From Limnohabitans sp. Jir72 (GTDB lineage Bacteria > Pseudomonadota > Gammaproteobacteria > Burkholderiales > Burkholderiaceae_C), in NCBI RefSeq assembly GCF_003063575.1, contig NZ_NESC01000006.1:124001-188000 (forward strand): 64,000 nucleotides of DNA, in the 5' to 3' direction. The notes below the pieces were generated by a model that saw only the letters and a list, made by a program, of their open reading frames with translations, was not told the DNA's origin and did not search any database. Numbering within the stretch: position 1 is the stretch's first letter; every line of letters starts with the position of its first letter. Positions 42,915-52,965 of the stretch are shown here, in pieces. The translations under genes and the position numbers were made by a program.

Positions 42915-43618
42915 CAGACGGCGCGGCGAACCATCATTTCTTTGATCTTGCCGATGGCCTTGGTCGGGTTCAGGCCCTTGGGGCAGACATCAACGCAGTT
43001 CATGATGGTGTGGCAACGGAACAGACGGTAAGGATCTTCCAGGTTGTCCAAGCGCTCAGCGGTGGCTTCATCGCGGCTATCGGCGATGAAGCGGTAGGCT
43101 TGCAGCAAACCCGCAGGGCCGACAAACTTGTCAGGGTTCCACCAGAAGCTGGGGCAGCTGGTCGAGCAGCTGGCGCACAAGATGCATTCGTACAAACCGT
43201 TCAGCTCTTCACGCTCTTCCGGGCTTTGCAGGCGCTCGGTCTCGGGTGGGATGTTGCTGTTGATCAGGTAAGGCTTGATCGAGTGGTACTGCTTGAAGAA
43301 CTGGGTCATGTCCACGATCACATCGCGGATCACGGGCAGGCCTGGCAGCGGCTTCAAAACGATGGTGCCGGGCAGGGTGTTCATGTTGGTGAGACACGCC
43401 AAACCGTTTTTGCCGTTGATGTTCATCGCGTCCGAACCGCACACACCTTCGCGGCAAGAGCGGCGGAAGGAAATGGAGGGGTCCACGGCCTTGAGTTTCA
43501 TCAAGGCATCCAGCAGCATGCGTTCGTTGCCGTCCAGTTCGACCTGGATGGTTTGCATGTACGGCTTGGCATCCTTGTCGGGGTCGTAGCGGTAAATTTG
43601 GAAAGTGCGTAGGGTCAT
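42914..43618 (-). CDS. sdhB: Succinate dehydrogenase iron-sulfur subunit
   Basis: A 234-residue subunit carrying three clusters. The [2Fe-2S] ligands are in SCREGVCGSDAM and the following GLAC; the [4Fe-4S] and [3Fe-4S] ligands are in CILCASCSTSCPSFWW and in CHTIMNCVDVCPKGLNP. It passes electrons from SdhA to quinone at SdhCD. AGGAG precedes ATG 43618. It follows sdhA by 65 bases. Confidence 0.98.
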   Translation of the reverse strand: MTLRTFQIYRYDPDKDAKPYMQTIQVELDGNERMLLDALMKLKAVDPSISFRRSCREGVCGSDAMNINGKNGLACLTNMNTLPGTIVLKPLPGLPVIRDVIVDMTQFFKQYHSIKPYLINSNIPPETERLQSPEEREELNGLYECILCASCSTSCPSFWWNPDKFVGPAGLLQAYRFIADSRDEATAERLDNLEDPYRLFRCHTIMNCVDVCPKGLNPTKAIGKIKEMMVRRAV

Positions 43619-43683
43619 GAAAGAACTCCTGGTGTATTCGGGGGGGTGGACCGCAGGCTTTGGGCGAGCGGTCCAGACAATCT

Positions 43684-45489
43684 TTAGAACGTGCGAACCT
43701 TGGGGGGCACGGAGTCCACGGTGAGAGGCTTGAGCTTGACAGGCTTGTAAGTCAAGCTGTTCGACTCGCTGTGCCACAGGGTGTGTTTCATCCAATTGGC
43801 ATCGTCACGGCCCAATGGGGCCACGGCGTCATCCACTGGGCGCTCGTAGTCGCTCACGGTGTGGGCACCACGGCACTCGCGGCGGGCAGCTGCAGACACC
43901 ATGGTGGCTTGCGCAGCTTCGATCAGGTTTTCCACTTCCAGTGCTTCGATGCGGGCGGTGTTGAAGACTTTGGAGGTGTCCTTCAAGCCAATGGCATTGA
44001 CGCGCTCACGGATGGCAGCGATTTTTTGCACGCCTTCGTCCATAGAGGCTTGGGTGCGGAACACGCCAGCGTGTTGCTGCATGGCGGCACGCATGTCGTT
44101 GGCCACGTCTTGGGCGTATTCACCGCCACGGCCTTCGAGCTTGTTCAGGCGCTCGAGTGTGCGGTCCGTGGCATCGGCTGGCAAGGGCTTGTGTGACTTG
44201 GTTTTGGATGCAAAGTCGACGATGTGGTTGCCAGCGGCGCGGCCGAACACCAGCAAGTCGAGCAGCGAGTTGGTGCCCAGGCGGTTGGCCCCGTGCACCG
44301 ACACGCAAGAGCATTCGCCCACTGCGTACAGGCCGTTGACCACGGCGTTGTGGTCGCTAGGGTTCTGGATGACGACCTGGCCGTTGATGTTGGTTGGGAT
44401 ACCGCCCATCTGGTAGTGGATGGTGGGCACAACGGGGATGGGCTCGCGGGTGATGTCGACGTTGGCGAAGTTGACGCCGATTTCGTAAACAGAGGGCAAG
44501 CGTTTGTGGATGGTGTCAGCGCCCAGGTGGTCGAGCTTGAGCAGCACATGGTCCTTGTTGGGGCCGCAGCCACGGCCTTCCTTGATTTCCTGGTCCATGC
44601 AGCGGGACACGAAGTCACGTGGTGCCAGATCTTTCAGGGTAGGTGCATAGCGCTCCATGAAGCGCTCGCCATTGCTGTTGAGCAAGATCGCGCCTTCGCC
44701 ACGGCAGCCTTCTGTCAACAACACGCCAGCACCGGCCACGCCGGTGGGGTGGAATTGCCAGAATTCCATGTCTTCAAGCGGGATGCCTGCGCGGGCAGCC
44801 ATGCCCAAGCCGTCACCGGTGTTGATGAAAGCGTTGGTGGAGGCGGCATAAATGCGGCCTGCGCCGCCGGTGGCCATCAGCACGGTCTTGGCGTGCAAGA
44901 CGTGCAGATCACCTGTTTCCATTTCGAGCGCAGTCACACCGACCACGTCGCCTTCAGCGTCACGGATCAGGTCGAGCGCCATCCACTCCACGAAGAAGCT
45001 GGTTTTGGCAGCGACGTTTTGCTGGTACAGGGTGTGCAGCATCGCGTGACCGGTGCGGTCAGCCGCAGCGCAAGCGCGTTGCACGGGCTTTTCACCGTAG
45101 TTGGCGGTGTGGCCGCCAAATGGACGCTGGTAAATCGTGCCGTCAGGGTTGCGGTCAAAAGGCATGCCCATGTGCTCCAGGTCGTACACGACCTTGGGCG
45201 CTTCGCGGCACATGAATTCGATCGCATCTTGGTCGCCGAGCCAGTCGGAGCCCTTGATGGTGTCGTAGAAGTGGTAGTGCCAGTTGTCGTCGGACATGTT
45301 GCCCAGCGATGCACCAATGCCCCCCTGCGCCGCCACGGTGTGCGAGCGGGTAGGGAACACTTTGGACAGAACGGCCACGTTCAGGCCAGCGCGGGCCAGC
45401 TGCAGCGAGGCACGCATGCCCGAACCACCGGCGCCGATGATCACGACGTCAAACTTGCGGGTGGTGATTTGATCTTTGGTGTAGCTCAT
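43684..45489 (-). CDS. sdhA: Succinate dehydrogenase flavoprotein subunit
   Basis: A 601-residue flavoprotein that oxidises succinate. VVIIGAGGSGMRASLQLA binds FAD, and the His for covalent flavin attachment lies in RSHTVAAQGGIGASLG near residue 49. FWQFHPTG and the catalytic Arg region DFVSRCMDQEI are present. HGANRLGTNSLLDLLVFGRA is the late signature. It lies between sdhD and sdhB. Confidence 0.98.
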   Translation of the reverse strand: MSYTKDQITTRKFDVVIIGAGGSGMRASLQLARAGLNVAVLSKVFPTRSHTVAAQGGIGASLGNMSDDNWHYHFYDTIKGSDWLGDQDAIEFMCREAPKVVYDLEHMGMPFDRNPDGTIYQRPFGGHTANYGEKPVQRACAAADRTGHAMLHTLYQQNVAAKTSFFVEWMALDLIRDAEGDVVGVTALEMETGDLHVLHAKTVLMATGGAGRIYAASTNAFINTGDGLGMAARAGIPLEDMEFWQFHPTGVAGAGVLLTEGCRGEGAILLNSNGERFMERYAPTLKDLAPRDFVSRCMDQEIKEGRGCGPNKDHVLLKLDHLGADTIHKRLPSVYEIGVNFANVDITREPIPVVPTIHYQMGGIPTNINGQVVIQNPSDHNAVVNGLYAVGECSCVSVHGANRLGTNSLLDLLVFGRAAGNHIVDFASKTKSHKPLPADATDRTLERLNKLEGRGGEYAQDVANDMRAAMQQHAGVFRTQASMDEGVQKIAAIRERVNAIGLKDTSKVFNTARIEALEVENLIEAAQATMVSAAARRECRGAHTVSDYERPVDDAVAPLGRDDANWMKHTLWHSESNSLTYKPVKLKPLTVDSVPPKVRTF

Positions 45490-45521
45490 GTTTTCTCTAT
45501 CTTGATGTGATTTCGGCTCGA

Positions 45522-45887
45522 TTACAGACGCCACAGGGCTTGAACAGCCCAGCCGGCACAGCCGACCAGCCAGACGAGGGTGAACACGTGCAGCACCAGG
45601 CGCACGGCCACGGCTTTGACGTAGTCCATCCAGATGTCACGCATGCCCACCCAGACGTGGTACAGCAAGGCGATGATGACCGCGAAGGTCAAAAACTTCA
45701 TGCATTGACCGGCAAAAATGCCAGCCCATTGTTCGTAGCCGATGGGGCCGGAGGTGAAGATCACTTGGGCCAGCAAGATCACTGTGAAGAGGGCCATCAG
45801 GCCGCCTGTCACGCGCTGGGCCAGCCAGTCGCGAAAGCCATAACCAGCACCGGTCACGATGCGTTTGGAGCCGTAATTCACGGACAT
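45522..45887 (-). CDS. sdhD: Succinate dehydrogenase membrane anchor subunit
   Basis: A 121-residue membrane protein with three helices (around residues 27-47, 60-80 and 96-116). RVTGGLMALFTVILLAQ opens the first helix, and the heme-ligand type His lies in LLYHVWVGMRDIWMDYVK. An AAAGGAAA site precedes the start. It is paired with sdhC. Confidence 0.95.
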   Translation of the reverse strand: MSVNYGSKRIVTGAGYGFRDWLAQRVTGGLMALFTVILLAQVIFTSGPIGYEQWAGIFAGQCMKFLTFAVIIALLYHVWVGMRDIWMDYVKAVAVRLVLHVFTLVWLVGCAGWAVQALWRL

Positions 45888-45920
45888 AGGTCAGTTTCCT
45901 TTGGAGTAATGGGGGGCTGA

Positions 45921-46352
45921 TCAGTACAGGCCGAACATCTTGGCACCGAGCACGGCGGTCAAGGCGATGCTCAGGGTCAGCGTGACGATGGCAGAGGATT
46001 TGCCGAGTTCCTTGGTTACCGCGTGGCACACGTCCATGTACAGGTGGCGCAGGCCAGCGATGAAGTGGTGCAGGTAAGCCCAGATCAGGGCCAGGGCCAC
46101 CAGCTTCATGAACCAGCCAGGCACAAAGCCGATGCCGATGTTGAATGCCGCAGAGAACTTGGCGAAAGAGATCTCGGATGTGATGGAGTTGTCAAACATC
46201 CAGATGATGAGGGGCATCAACAAAAACATCAGGAAACCGCTGATGCGGTGCAAGATGGAGACGATGCCGGCGACCGGCAAGCGGTAAGAGGGCAGGTCTT
46301 TCAGGGCGTTGATGTTGCGGAATTCAGGCCGCTTTCTGGCGAGTTCAGTCAT
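45921..46352 (-). CDS. sdhC: Succinate dehydrogenase cytochrome b556 subunit
   Basis: A 143-residue membrane subunit with three helices. The quinone-site segment SILHRISGFLMFLL near residue 32 and the heme-ligand His in HHFIAGLRHLYMD near residue 95 are visible. It is the first gene of sdhCDAB-sdhE-gltA, 129 bases downstream of the GntR gene. I did not find a convincing promoter in that gap. Confidence 0.96.
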   Translation of the reverse strand: MTELARKRPEFRNINALKDLPSYRLPVAGIVSILHRISGFLMFLLMPLIIWMFDNSITSEISFAKFSAAFNIGIGFVPGWFMKLVALALIWAYLHHFIAGLRHLYMDVCHAVTKELGKSSAIVTLTLSIALTAVLGAKMFGLY

Positions 46353-46481
46353 GTTGGCACTTTCTGGGAGGTAACTCGGTTGTAATTTTGAATGACAAGC
46401 CGAAGGATTCTATTGCAACGCAGCAAACTGACAGGATCATTGCAGGGTCTTTGTTTTTAAAAAAAGTTCGACCGTGCTTTT

Positions 46482-47261
46482 TTAACTCAAGGCGTTGTGA
46501 TAGTGGTGGCTGTCGGTGCGGTAAAACCCGCGGCGCAGCTCCATCGGCGTGTCGTTGTAGGTGTAGGCCACGCGCTCGACGCTCAACAAAGGTGTGCTGC
46601 GCGGCACTTGCAGAAGCTGACTTTGGCTCTCAACCGGCAGCACGGCACGGATTTTTTCGTCGGCACGGACCATCCGCACACCAAATTCGGTCTCAAACAG
46701 AGCGTACATGGGGCCGTGGTAATCGGCCAGGCGTTCGGCCGTCAGGCCCTTGAAGGGGCCGCCTGGCAGCCAGAGGTCTTCCAAAATGGTGGGGATGCCC
46801 CCAAAGGACAGGACACGACGCACCTGCAAGACGGCATCACCGGTGCGCAAAGCCAGGGCGCGAGCGATCTCGGCGCTGGCCCGCAGGCGCTTGCAGTCGA
46901 CGATTTCGCGCTGTGCAGGGCCTTCGGTGTTCAGGTCACCCTGGTCGGGCACGAGTTTGAGGAAGCGGTATTGCACGTGCTGCTCGGCATGGGTGGCCAC
47001 AAATGTGCCTTTGCCCTGGCGGCGCACCAGCAGGTTGTCGCTGGCCAATTCGTCGATCGCTTTGCGCACGGTGCCTTGGCTCACGCGGTAGCGGGCGGCC
47101 AGCTCCATTTCGCTGGGGATCGATTCGCCGGGCTTCCATTCGCCCGATTGCAGGCTTTGGAGGATCAGGCCCTTGATTTGCTGATACAGCGGACTGAATG
47201 CAGGCGTCAAAGTCGGCGCATCGGAGGAGTGTGTATCGGCCAGGGGCGAATGGTTGTTCAT
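46482..47261 (-). CDS. GntR-family regulator with UTRA domain (HutC subfamily)
   Basis: A 259-residue repressor-type regulator. The winged helix (about residues 24-92) contains the recognition region SEMELAARYRVSQGTVRKAI. A UTRA ligand-binding domain (about 110-250) follows. It sits between sdhC and the divergent mdh, a setting that implies control of the TCA genes by a small acid or sugar-phosphate. A palindrome lies between the -35 and -10 of its own promoter, so autorepression is likely. The ligand is unknown. Confidence 0.93.
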   Translation of the reverse strand: MNNHSPLADTHSSDAPTLTPAFSPLYQQIKGLILQSLQSGEWKPGESIPSEMELAARYRVSQGTVRKAIDELASDNLLVRRQGKGTFVATHAEQHVQYRFLKLVPDQGDLNTEGPAQREIVDCKRLRASAEIARALALRTGDAVLQVRRVLSFGGIPTILEDLWLPGGPFKGLTAERLADYHGPMYALFETEFGVRMVRADEKIRAVLPVESQSQLLQVPRSTPLLSVERVAYTYNDTPMELRRGFYRTDSHHYHNALS

Positions 47262-47304
47262 GAGGGGCTGTCCGGCACGTGGTCAGGATCGTGTCAGACG
47301 CGCC

Positions 47305-47332
47305 ATCATATCTTATATAAGACATAAGACAA
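47305..47332 (-). promoter_or_regulatory. Candidate promoter of the GntR gene
   Basis: On the minus strand, TTGTCT (47332-47327) and TATGAT (47310-47305) are 16 bases apart. The start codon is 44 bases downstream. The palindromic operator lies between the two hexamers. Confidence 0.5.
47311..47330. promoter_or_regulatory. Palindromic operator in the gntR-mdh gap
   Basis: TCTTATATAAGA (47311-47322) is a perfect 12-base palindrome. It is followed by ATAAGAC (47324-47330), which repeats the right half-site. The pair lies inside the gntR promoter and abuts the -35 of mdh, so one bound dimer or tetramer could control both directions. Confidence 0.6.
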
Positions 47333-47333
47333 A

Positions 47334-47363
47334 TTGACGACCGAGGGTTTTCGCGGGTACACT
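47334..47363 (+). promoter_or_regulatory. Candidate mdh promoter
   Basis: TTGACG (47334-47339) and TACACT (47358-47363) are 18 bases apart. Both hexamers are good matches. Transcription would start near 47370, giving a 5' leader of about 130 bases before mdh. Confidence 0.65.
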
Positions 47364-47501
47364 TGAAAGCTGTTTGCTTGCTCAAGGGGTGCACACGTGT
47401 GCAGCCGGTGGGCGGGTCCGGTGTTCCGGACAGACCTGTTGACAACGACTGTCAGCTCAGGACTGTGACCACTTGTTTTCAACCTTCTGGAGTTATCCAC
47501 C

Positions 47502-48485
47502 ATGAAAAAGCCCGTCCGCGTTGCCGTTACCGGCGCAGCAGGTCAAATCGGTTATGCATTGTTGTTCCGCATCGCTTCTGGCGAAATGCTGGGCAAAGAC
47601 CAGCCCGTCATCTTGCAATTGCTGGAAGTGCCCGTTGAAGGCCCTCAAAAAGCCCTGCGCGGCGTGATGATGGAACTCGAAGACTGCGCATTCCCATTGC
47701 TGGTGGGTATGGAAGCCCATGGCGACCCGATGACAGCCTTCAAAGACGTCGACTACGCTTTGTTGGTCGGTTCACGTCCACGTGGCCCAGGCATGGAGCG
47801 CGCAGAATTGCTCGCCATCAACGGCGCGATCTTCACGGCTCAAGGCAAGGCCCTGAACGCTGTCGCTTCGCGCGATGTCAAAGTGCTGGTCGTGGGCAAC
47901 CCTGCCAACACCAATGCCTACATCGCCATGAAGGCTGCCCCTGACCTCAAGCCAGGCAATTTCACCGCCATGCTGCGCTTGGACCACAACCGCGCTGCTT
48001 CGCAAATCGCTGCCAAGACCGGCAAAGCCGTGGCCGACATCGAAAAACTGTGCGTGTGGGGCAACCACTCGCCCACCATGTACGCCGACTACCGCTTTGC
48101 CACCATCAAGGGCGAATCCGTCAAGGCCATGATCAACGACCAGGAATGGAACGCCAACGTGTTCTTGCCCACCGTCGGCAAGCGTGGCGCAGCCATCATC
48201 GAAGCCCGTGGCCTGTCCTCGGCTGCATCGGCTGCCAACGCCGCCATCGACCACATGCGCGACTGGGCCTTGGGCACCAACGGCAAGTGGGTCACCATGG
48301 GCATCCCATCGCAAGGCTGGTACGGCATCCCTAAAGATGTCATGTTTGGTTTCCCAGTGACCTGCGAGAACGGCGAGTACAAAGTCGTGGAAGGCCTGGA
48401 GATTGACGCCTTCAGCCAAGGCTGCATCGACAAGACGCTCAAAGAGCTGACCGACGAGCAAGCTGGCGTTGCCCACTTGATCTGA
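47502..48485 (+). CDS. mdh: Malate dehydrogenase
   Basis: A 327-residue NAD enzyme of the cytosolic-type (type 2) malate dehydrogenase group found in Burkholderiales. [15 protein letters not shown] binds [17 protein letters not shown] near residue 90 is the mobile loop with Arg, GNPANTNA lies near 128, and the catalytic His is in [12 protein letters not shown] near residue 187. TCTGGAG serves as ribosome-binding site. It is divergent from the GntR gene. Confidence 0.98.
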   Translation: MKKPVRVAVTGAAGQIGYALLFRIASGEMLGKDQPVILQLLEVPVEGPQKALRGVMMELEDCAFPLLVGMEAHGDPMTAFKDVDYALLVGSRPRGPGMERAELLAINGAIFTAQGKALNAVASRDVKVLVVGNPANTNAYIAMKAAPDLKPGNFTAMLRLDHNRAASQIAAKTGKAVADIEKLCVWGNHSPTMYADYRFATIKGESVKAMINDQEWNANVFLPTVGKRGAAIIEARGLSSAASAANAAIDHMRDWALGTNGKWVTMGIPSQGWYGIPKDVMFGFPVTCENGEYKVVEGLEIDAFSQGCIDKTLKELTDEQAGVAHLI

Positions 48486-48504
48486 TCCTCACAAGAGAAC
48501 CAGA

Positions 48505-49521
48505 GTGAGCCATCCTCGCGACGTTCTGTTGGGAGCACAAGCCGGAAGCGTCCAGCTGCCGGTTTGTGACCATTACAGCGGTGTCGAAGCGAGGATGCGC
48601 AAAAGCCTGCAGTTGCAGGCAGAGATGACGCAGGAGTTCGGTACCTGCGTTTTTGATGTCACCCTGGACTGCGAAGATGGCGCCCCAGTCGGTGGCGAAG
48701 CCGAACACGCTGCACTGGTCACCGAATTGGCCTTGACCACCACCGCAGCCAGACCTGACGCCCGCGTTGCCGTGCGCGTCCACCCCGTTGATCACCCCAG
48801 CTTTGAGGCCGACATGGCCCTCATCGCAGGCCAGGCCGCTTCATGCTTGTCGCACATCATGGTGCCCAAGGTGGAGACCGTGGCCGATGTTGAACGCGCC
48901 CAAGCCGCCTTGTTGCAGGCTGGTGCGCTCCATTTGCCCTTGCATGTCCTGATTGAGTCGCCCGGCGCTGTGCACCGCGCTTTTGACATTGCCGCCCACC
49001 CGCGTGTGCAATCGATCAGCTTTGGCCTGATGGATTTTGTCTCTGCCCATGGGGGCGCGATTCCCGCCGACGGCATGGGCATTGAAGGGCAATTCACCCA
49101 TCCGCTGGTGCTGCGCGCCAAGATGGAGATCGCCAGCGCCTGCCATGCCTTTGGCAAGGTGCCCTCGCATTGCGTGGTCACCGAATTCAAGAACACCGAT
49201 GCCATCCGCATGGCCGCCCAAAAGGCCGCGCGTGAGTTGGGTTACACCCGCATGTGGAGCATCCACCCCGATCAGATTCGCCCGATTCTGGAGGCCATGG
49301 CACCCAGCGAAGCGCAGATCGATCAGGCCAGCGCCATCATCTTGGCGGCTCACGCCGCCCAATGGGCACCCATCAGCCATGCGGGTCAGTTGCATGACCG
49401 TGCCAGTTACCGTTTCTTTTGGCAGTTGCTGGAACGTGCGCACCAGACCGGACGCCGTTTGCCGCGTGAGGTCCAGTTGTTTTTTGTGGAGCCTGGCACT
49501 TTGGCTCGGAATCTCCCATGA
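48505..49521 (+). CDS. HpcH/HpaI aldolase / CitE-like lyase
   Basis: A 338-residue TIM-barrel protein of the CitE / malyl-CoA lyase group. The metal-binding acids lie in [11 protein letters not shown] near residue 52, [13 protein letters not shown] carries a conserved Glu, and [13 protein letters not shown] is also present. It starts with GTG after AGAGAAC, 19 bases after mdh, and is followed by a secreted protein and acnB. A role with acyl-CoA thioesters of TCA acids fits the setting, but the substrate is unproven. Confidence 0.88.
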   Translation: MSHPRDVLLGAQAGSVQLPVCDHYSGVEARMRKSLQLQAEMTQEFGTCVFDVTLDCEDGAPVGGEAEHAALVTELALTTTAARPDARVAVRVHPVDHPSFEADMALIAGQAASCLSHIMVPKVETVADVERAQAALLQAGALHLPLHVLIESPGAVHRAFDIAAHPRVQSISFGLMDFVSAHGGAIPADGMGIEGQFTHPLVLRAKMEIASACHAFGKVPSHCVVTEFKNTDAIRMAAQKAARELGYTRMWSIHPDQIRPILEAMAPSEAQIDQASAIILAAHAAQWAPISHAGQLHDRASYRFFWQLLERAHQTGRRLPREVQLFFVEPGTLARNLP

Positions 49522-49547
49522 TGTCCATTCGCCACAAAGGGATCTCG

Positions 49548-50195
49548 ATGCAAAAAACAGTGATGGCCGTCGTGTTGGCTTGGGCCATCGTCCCCGCGTG
49601 GTCGCAAGCGCCGTCGCCGCAGCCAGCCCACAAAAGCGTACAAGCTCATGCCGCTGCGTCAGGCAAATCCGACTCAAAAGTGCAGGGCAAAACGCATCTT
49701 TCGCAGGCACCACACCCGACGGTCCATAAAGCCCAAGCCAAAGCGTCTACGCAAGCTGTGAAAGCGACCATGGCACCGCTTCGCAAGCCTGTTTTGCCAG
49801 CCGCATTGGCCGCCATGCCCATCTCCAAAAGCCATTTGAGCATCGACGAGCTGGCCATTGCTGAACATGTGCACAAAGGCCATTTGCCATGTGAATTGGG
49901 TGCCACCGTCCGCGTGGAGGCCGACGCCGATCAGCCTGGCTACTTTGATGTTAGGGGCAAAGGCTTCCACTACCACATGCACCCCGTGAGCACCTCGACC
50001 GGCGCCATTCGCCTGGAGGATAAAAGAGCCGGTGCCGTGTGGCTGCAGTTGGCCAACAAGTCCATGTTGATGGACCAAGTCAAAGGCCGCCGCATTGCCG
50101 ATGAGTGCGCGCACCCCGAGCAAATGGCGTTTGCTCAGGACATGAAAAACAACCCCCCTCCCAAGCTGTTCGATACGACCGGCATGGGCCGATAG
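49548..50195 (+). CDS. Secreted protein of unknown function
   Basis: A 215-residue protein. A signal peptide [20 protein letters not shown] is followed by a Ser/Ala/His/Lys-rich linker to about residue 85 and a folded-looking C-terminal part with [26 protein letters not shown] precedes ATG 49548; earlier in-frame ATGs at 49518 and 49521 would place the signal peptide internally. No family recognised. It lies between the CitE-like gene and acnB, 34 bases before acnB. Confidence 0.8.
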   Translation: MQKTVMAVVLAWAIVPAWSQAPSPQPAHKSVQAHAAASGKSDSKVQGKTHLSQAPHPTVHKAQAKASTQAVKATMAPLRKPVLPAALAAMPISKSHLSIDELAIAEHVHKGHLPCELGATVRVEADADQPGYFDVRGKGFHYHMHPVSTSTGAIRLEDKRAGAVWLQLANKSMLMDQVKGRRIADECAHPEQMAFAQDMKNNPPPKLFDTTGMGR

Positions 50196-50229
50196 CCGCA
50201 ATAGATTTTGTTTGACCGGAGAAAAAACC

Positions 50230-52833
50230 ATGTTGAAAGCCTACCGTGAACACGCAGCCGAACGCGCTGCAATGGGCATCCCAGCCTTGCCGCTGGACGC
50301 CAAGCAAGTCGCTGACTTGATCGAACTGATCAAGAACCCGCCTGCTGGCGAAGATGCCTTCTTGATGGACTTGTTGACCCACCGCGTGCCACCTGGCGTG
50401 GACGATGCGGCCAAGGTCAAGGCCTCTTTCCTGGCCGCTGTGGCACACGGTGAAGTCAAGGTTGGTTTGATCTCCAAGTCCAAAGCCACCGAGCTTTTGG
50501 GCACCATGGTGGGTGGCTACAACGTGCACCCTCTGATTGAGCTGCTGGACGACGCTGAAGTCGCTGGCGTGGCCGCTGAAGCCCTCAAAAAGACTCTGTT
50601 GATGTTTGACTTCTTCAACGACGTCGCCGAAAAAGCCAAGGCGGGCAACGCCAAAGCCAAGGACGTCATGCAAAGCTGGGCTGATGGCGAGTGGTTCACC
50701 ACCCGTCCTGAAGTCGAAAAGAAAATCACCGTCACCGTGTTCAAGGTGCCTGGCGAGACCAACACCGACGACTTGTCTCCTGCGCCCGATGCCTGGAGCC
50801 GTCCAGACATCCCATTGCACTACTTGGCGATGTTGAAAAATACCCGCGAAGGCGCAGCGTTCAAGCCCGAAGAAGACGGCAAGCGCGGCCCGATGCAGTT
50901 CATCGACGACCTGAAGAAAAAAGGCCACCTGGTGGCTTACGTCGGTGACGTGGTCGGCACTGGTTCCAGCCGCAAGTCGGCCACCAACAGCGTGATCTGG
51001 GCCACAGGCCAAGACATCCCATTCGTGCCCAACAAGCGTTTTGGTGGCGTGACCTTGGGCGGCAAAATTGCCCCCATCTTCTTCAACACCCAAGAAGACT
51101 CCGGCGCACTGCCCATCGAAGTGGACGTGACGAAGCTGGAGATGGGTGACGTCATCGACATCCTGCCCTACGACGGCAAGATTGTGAAAAACGGTGCTAA
51201 TGGTCCAGAGGTGGTGACTGAGTTCAAACTCAAGAGCGATGTGTTGTTCGACGAAGTGCGCGCCGGTGGCCGTATCAACTTGATCATCGGTCGCAGCTTG
51301 ACTGCCAAGGCCCGCGAGTTCTTGGGTCTGCCCGCATCTACTTTGTTCCGTTTGCCCACAGCGCCTATCGCGACCAAAGCCGGTTTCACATTGGCTCAGA
51401 AGATGGTCGGTCGTGCGGTTGGTTTGCCAGAAGGCCAAGGCGTTCGCCCCGGCACTTACTGCGAACCCAAGATGACCACCGTGGGTTCACAAGACACCAC
51501 AGGCCCGATGACACGCGACGAGTTGAAAGACTTGGCTTGCTTGGGCTTCTCTGCTGACATGGTCATGCAATCGTTCTGCCACACAGCGGCTTACCCCAAG
51601 TCGGTGGACGTGAAAACGCACCGCGAATTGCCAGCGTTCATCAGCAACCGTGGCGGCGTGGCCTTGCGCCCAGGCGACGGTGTGATTCACTCTTGGTTGA
51701 ACCGTTTGTTGTTGCCTGACACCGTTGGCACTGGTGGCGACTCTCACACACGTTTCCCTATCGGTATCAGCTTCCCAGCTGGTTCTGGCTTGGTGGCTTT
51801 CGGTGCTGCCACAGGCGTGATGCCTTTGGACATGCCTGAGTCTATTCTTGTGCGTTTCAAAGGCGAAATGCAACCTGGCGTGACACTGCGCGACTTGGTG
51901 CATGCCATTCCTTTGTACGCGATCAAGCAAGGTTTGTTGACGGTGGCCAAGGCCGGCAAGATCAACGAATTCTCTGGCCGCATCTTGGAAATCGAAGGCT
52001 TGCCAAACCTCAAGGTCGAGCAAGCGTTTGAATTGTCTGACGCGTCTGCTGAGCGTTCTGCTGCCGGTTGCTCGATCAAGCTCAACAAAGAGCCAGTGGC
52101 TGAGTACCTCAAGTCCAACGTGGTCCTGATGAAGAACATGATTGCCGACGGCTACGCTGACGCACGCACTTTGGCTCGCCGTATTGAGAAGGTTGAAGCA
52201 TGGTTGGCTGCGCCTACTTTGCTCGAAGCCGACAAAGATGCCGAGTACGCACACGTCATCGAAATCGATTTGGCCGACATCAAAGAGCCCATCGTGTGCT
52301 GCCCGAACGACCCAGATGATGCCAAGTTCTTGTCTGAAGTTGCTGGCACTCACATCGACGAAGCCTTCATCGGTTCTTGCATGACCAACATCGGTCACTT
52401 CCGCGCAGCTGCCAAGTTGCTCGGCGGTCAGCGCGACATTCCTGTCAAGTTGTGGGTTGCTCCTCCAACCAAGATGGATGAGAGCGAGCTGATCAAAGAA
52501 GGTCACTACGCTGCATTCGGCACAGCCGGTGCTCGTACCGAAATGCCAGGCTGCTCGTTGTGCATGGGTAACCAAGCGCAAGTGCGCGAAGGCGCGACCG
52601 TGGTGTCTACGTCCACACGTAACTTCCCCAACCGTTTGGGCAAGAACACCAACGTGTACTTGGCTTCTGCCGAGCTGGCCGCCATCACCTCCAAGATGGG
52701 TCAATTCCCCACCGTGGCTGAGTACCACGAAGCCATGGGTGTGGTGAACAAGGACGGGGAAGCCATCTACAAGTACATGAACTTCAACCAAATTGAAGAG
52801 TACGTGGAAACCGCCAAAGGCGTGACCGCCTGA
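50230..52833 (+). CDS. acnB: Aconitate hydratase B
   Basis: An 867-residue [4Fe-4S] enzyme that isomerises citrate to isocitrate. The N-terminal HEAT-like region [20 protein letters not shown] and the early swivel domain are specific to Acn[15 protein letters not shown] lies near residue 240. The cluster Cys residues lie in [10 protein letters not shown] near residue 717 and in GCSLCMGNQ near 776-779. It follows a CGGAGAAA site. The 3' half uses more T-ending codons than the 5' half. Confidence 0.98.
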   Translation: MLKAYREHAAERAAMGIPALPLDAKQVADLIELIKNPPAGEDAFLMDLLTHRVPPGVDDAAKVKASFLAAVAHGEVKVGLISKSKATELLGTMVGGYNVHPLIELLDDAEVAGVAAEALKKTLLMFDFFNDVAEKAKAGNAKAKDVMQSWADGEWFTTRPEVEKKITVTVFKVPGETNTDDLSPAPDAWSRPDIPLHYLAMLKNTREGAAFKPEEDGKRGPMQFIDDLKKKGHLVAYVGDVVGTGSSRKSATNSVIWATGQDIPFVPNKRFGGVTLGGKIAPIFFNTQEDSGALPIEVDVTKLEMGDVIDILPYDGKIVKNGANGPEVVTEFKLKSDVLFDEVRAGGRINLIIGRSLTAKAREFLGLPASTLFRLPTAPIATKAGFTLAQKMVGRAVGLPEGQGVRPGTYCEPKMTTVGSQDTTGPMTRDELKDLACLGFSADMVMQSFCHTAAYPKSVDVKTHRELPAFISNRGGVALRPGDGVIHSWLNRLLLPDTVGTGGDSHTRFPIGISFPAGSGLVAFGAATGVMPLDMPESILVRFKGEMQPGVTLRDLVHAIPLYAIKQGLLTVAKAGKINEFSGRILEIEGLPNLKVEQAFELSDASAERSAAGCSIKLNKEPVAEYLKSNVVLMKNMIADGYADARTLARRIEKVEAWLAAPTLLEADKDAEYAHVIEIDLADIKEPIVCCPNDPDDAKFLSEVAGTHIDEAFIGSCMTNIGHFRAAAKLLGGQRDIPVKLWVAPPTKMDESELIKEGHYAAFGTAGARTEMPGCSLCMGNQAQVREGATVVSTSTRNFPNRLGKNTNVYLASAELAAITSKMGQFPTVAEYHEAMGVVNKDGEAIYKYMNFNQIEEYVETAKGVTA

Positions 52834-52856
52834 TCAACCTTTGAGTTGAAACCAAG

Positions 52857-52888
52857 CCCTGCCAGCGAAAGCTGGCAGGGCTTTTTTG
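52857..52888 (+). terminator. Intrinsic terminator of acnB
   Basis: GCCCTGCCAGC (52857-52867) pairs perfectly with GCTGGCAGGGC (52872-52882) around a GAAA tetraloop, followed by six T residues. It is 24 bases past the acnB stop. Confidence 0.95.
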
Positions 52889-52965
52889 CATGTGCACGCA
52901 GGCGACAGTGCAGGCGTGACGACAGGCGTAGCCTCATACATCTCCACTTCTCTTCAATACGCGCC

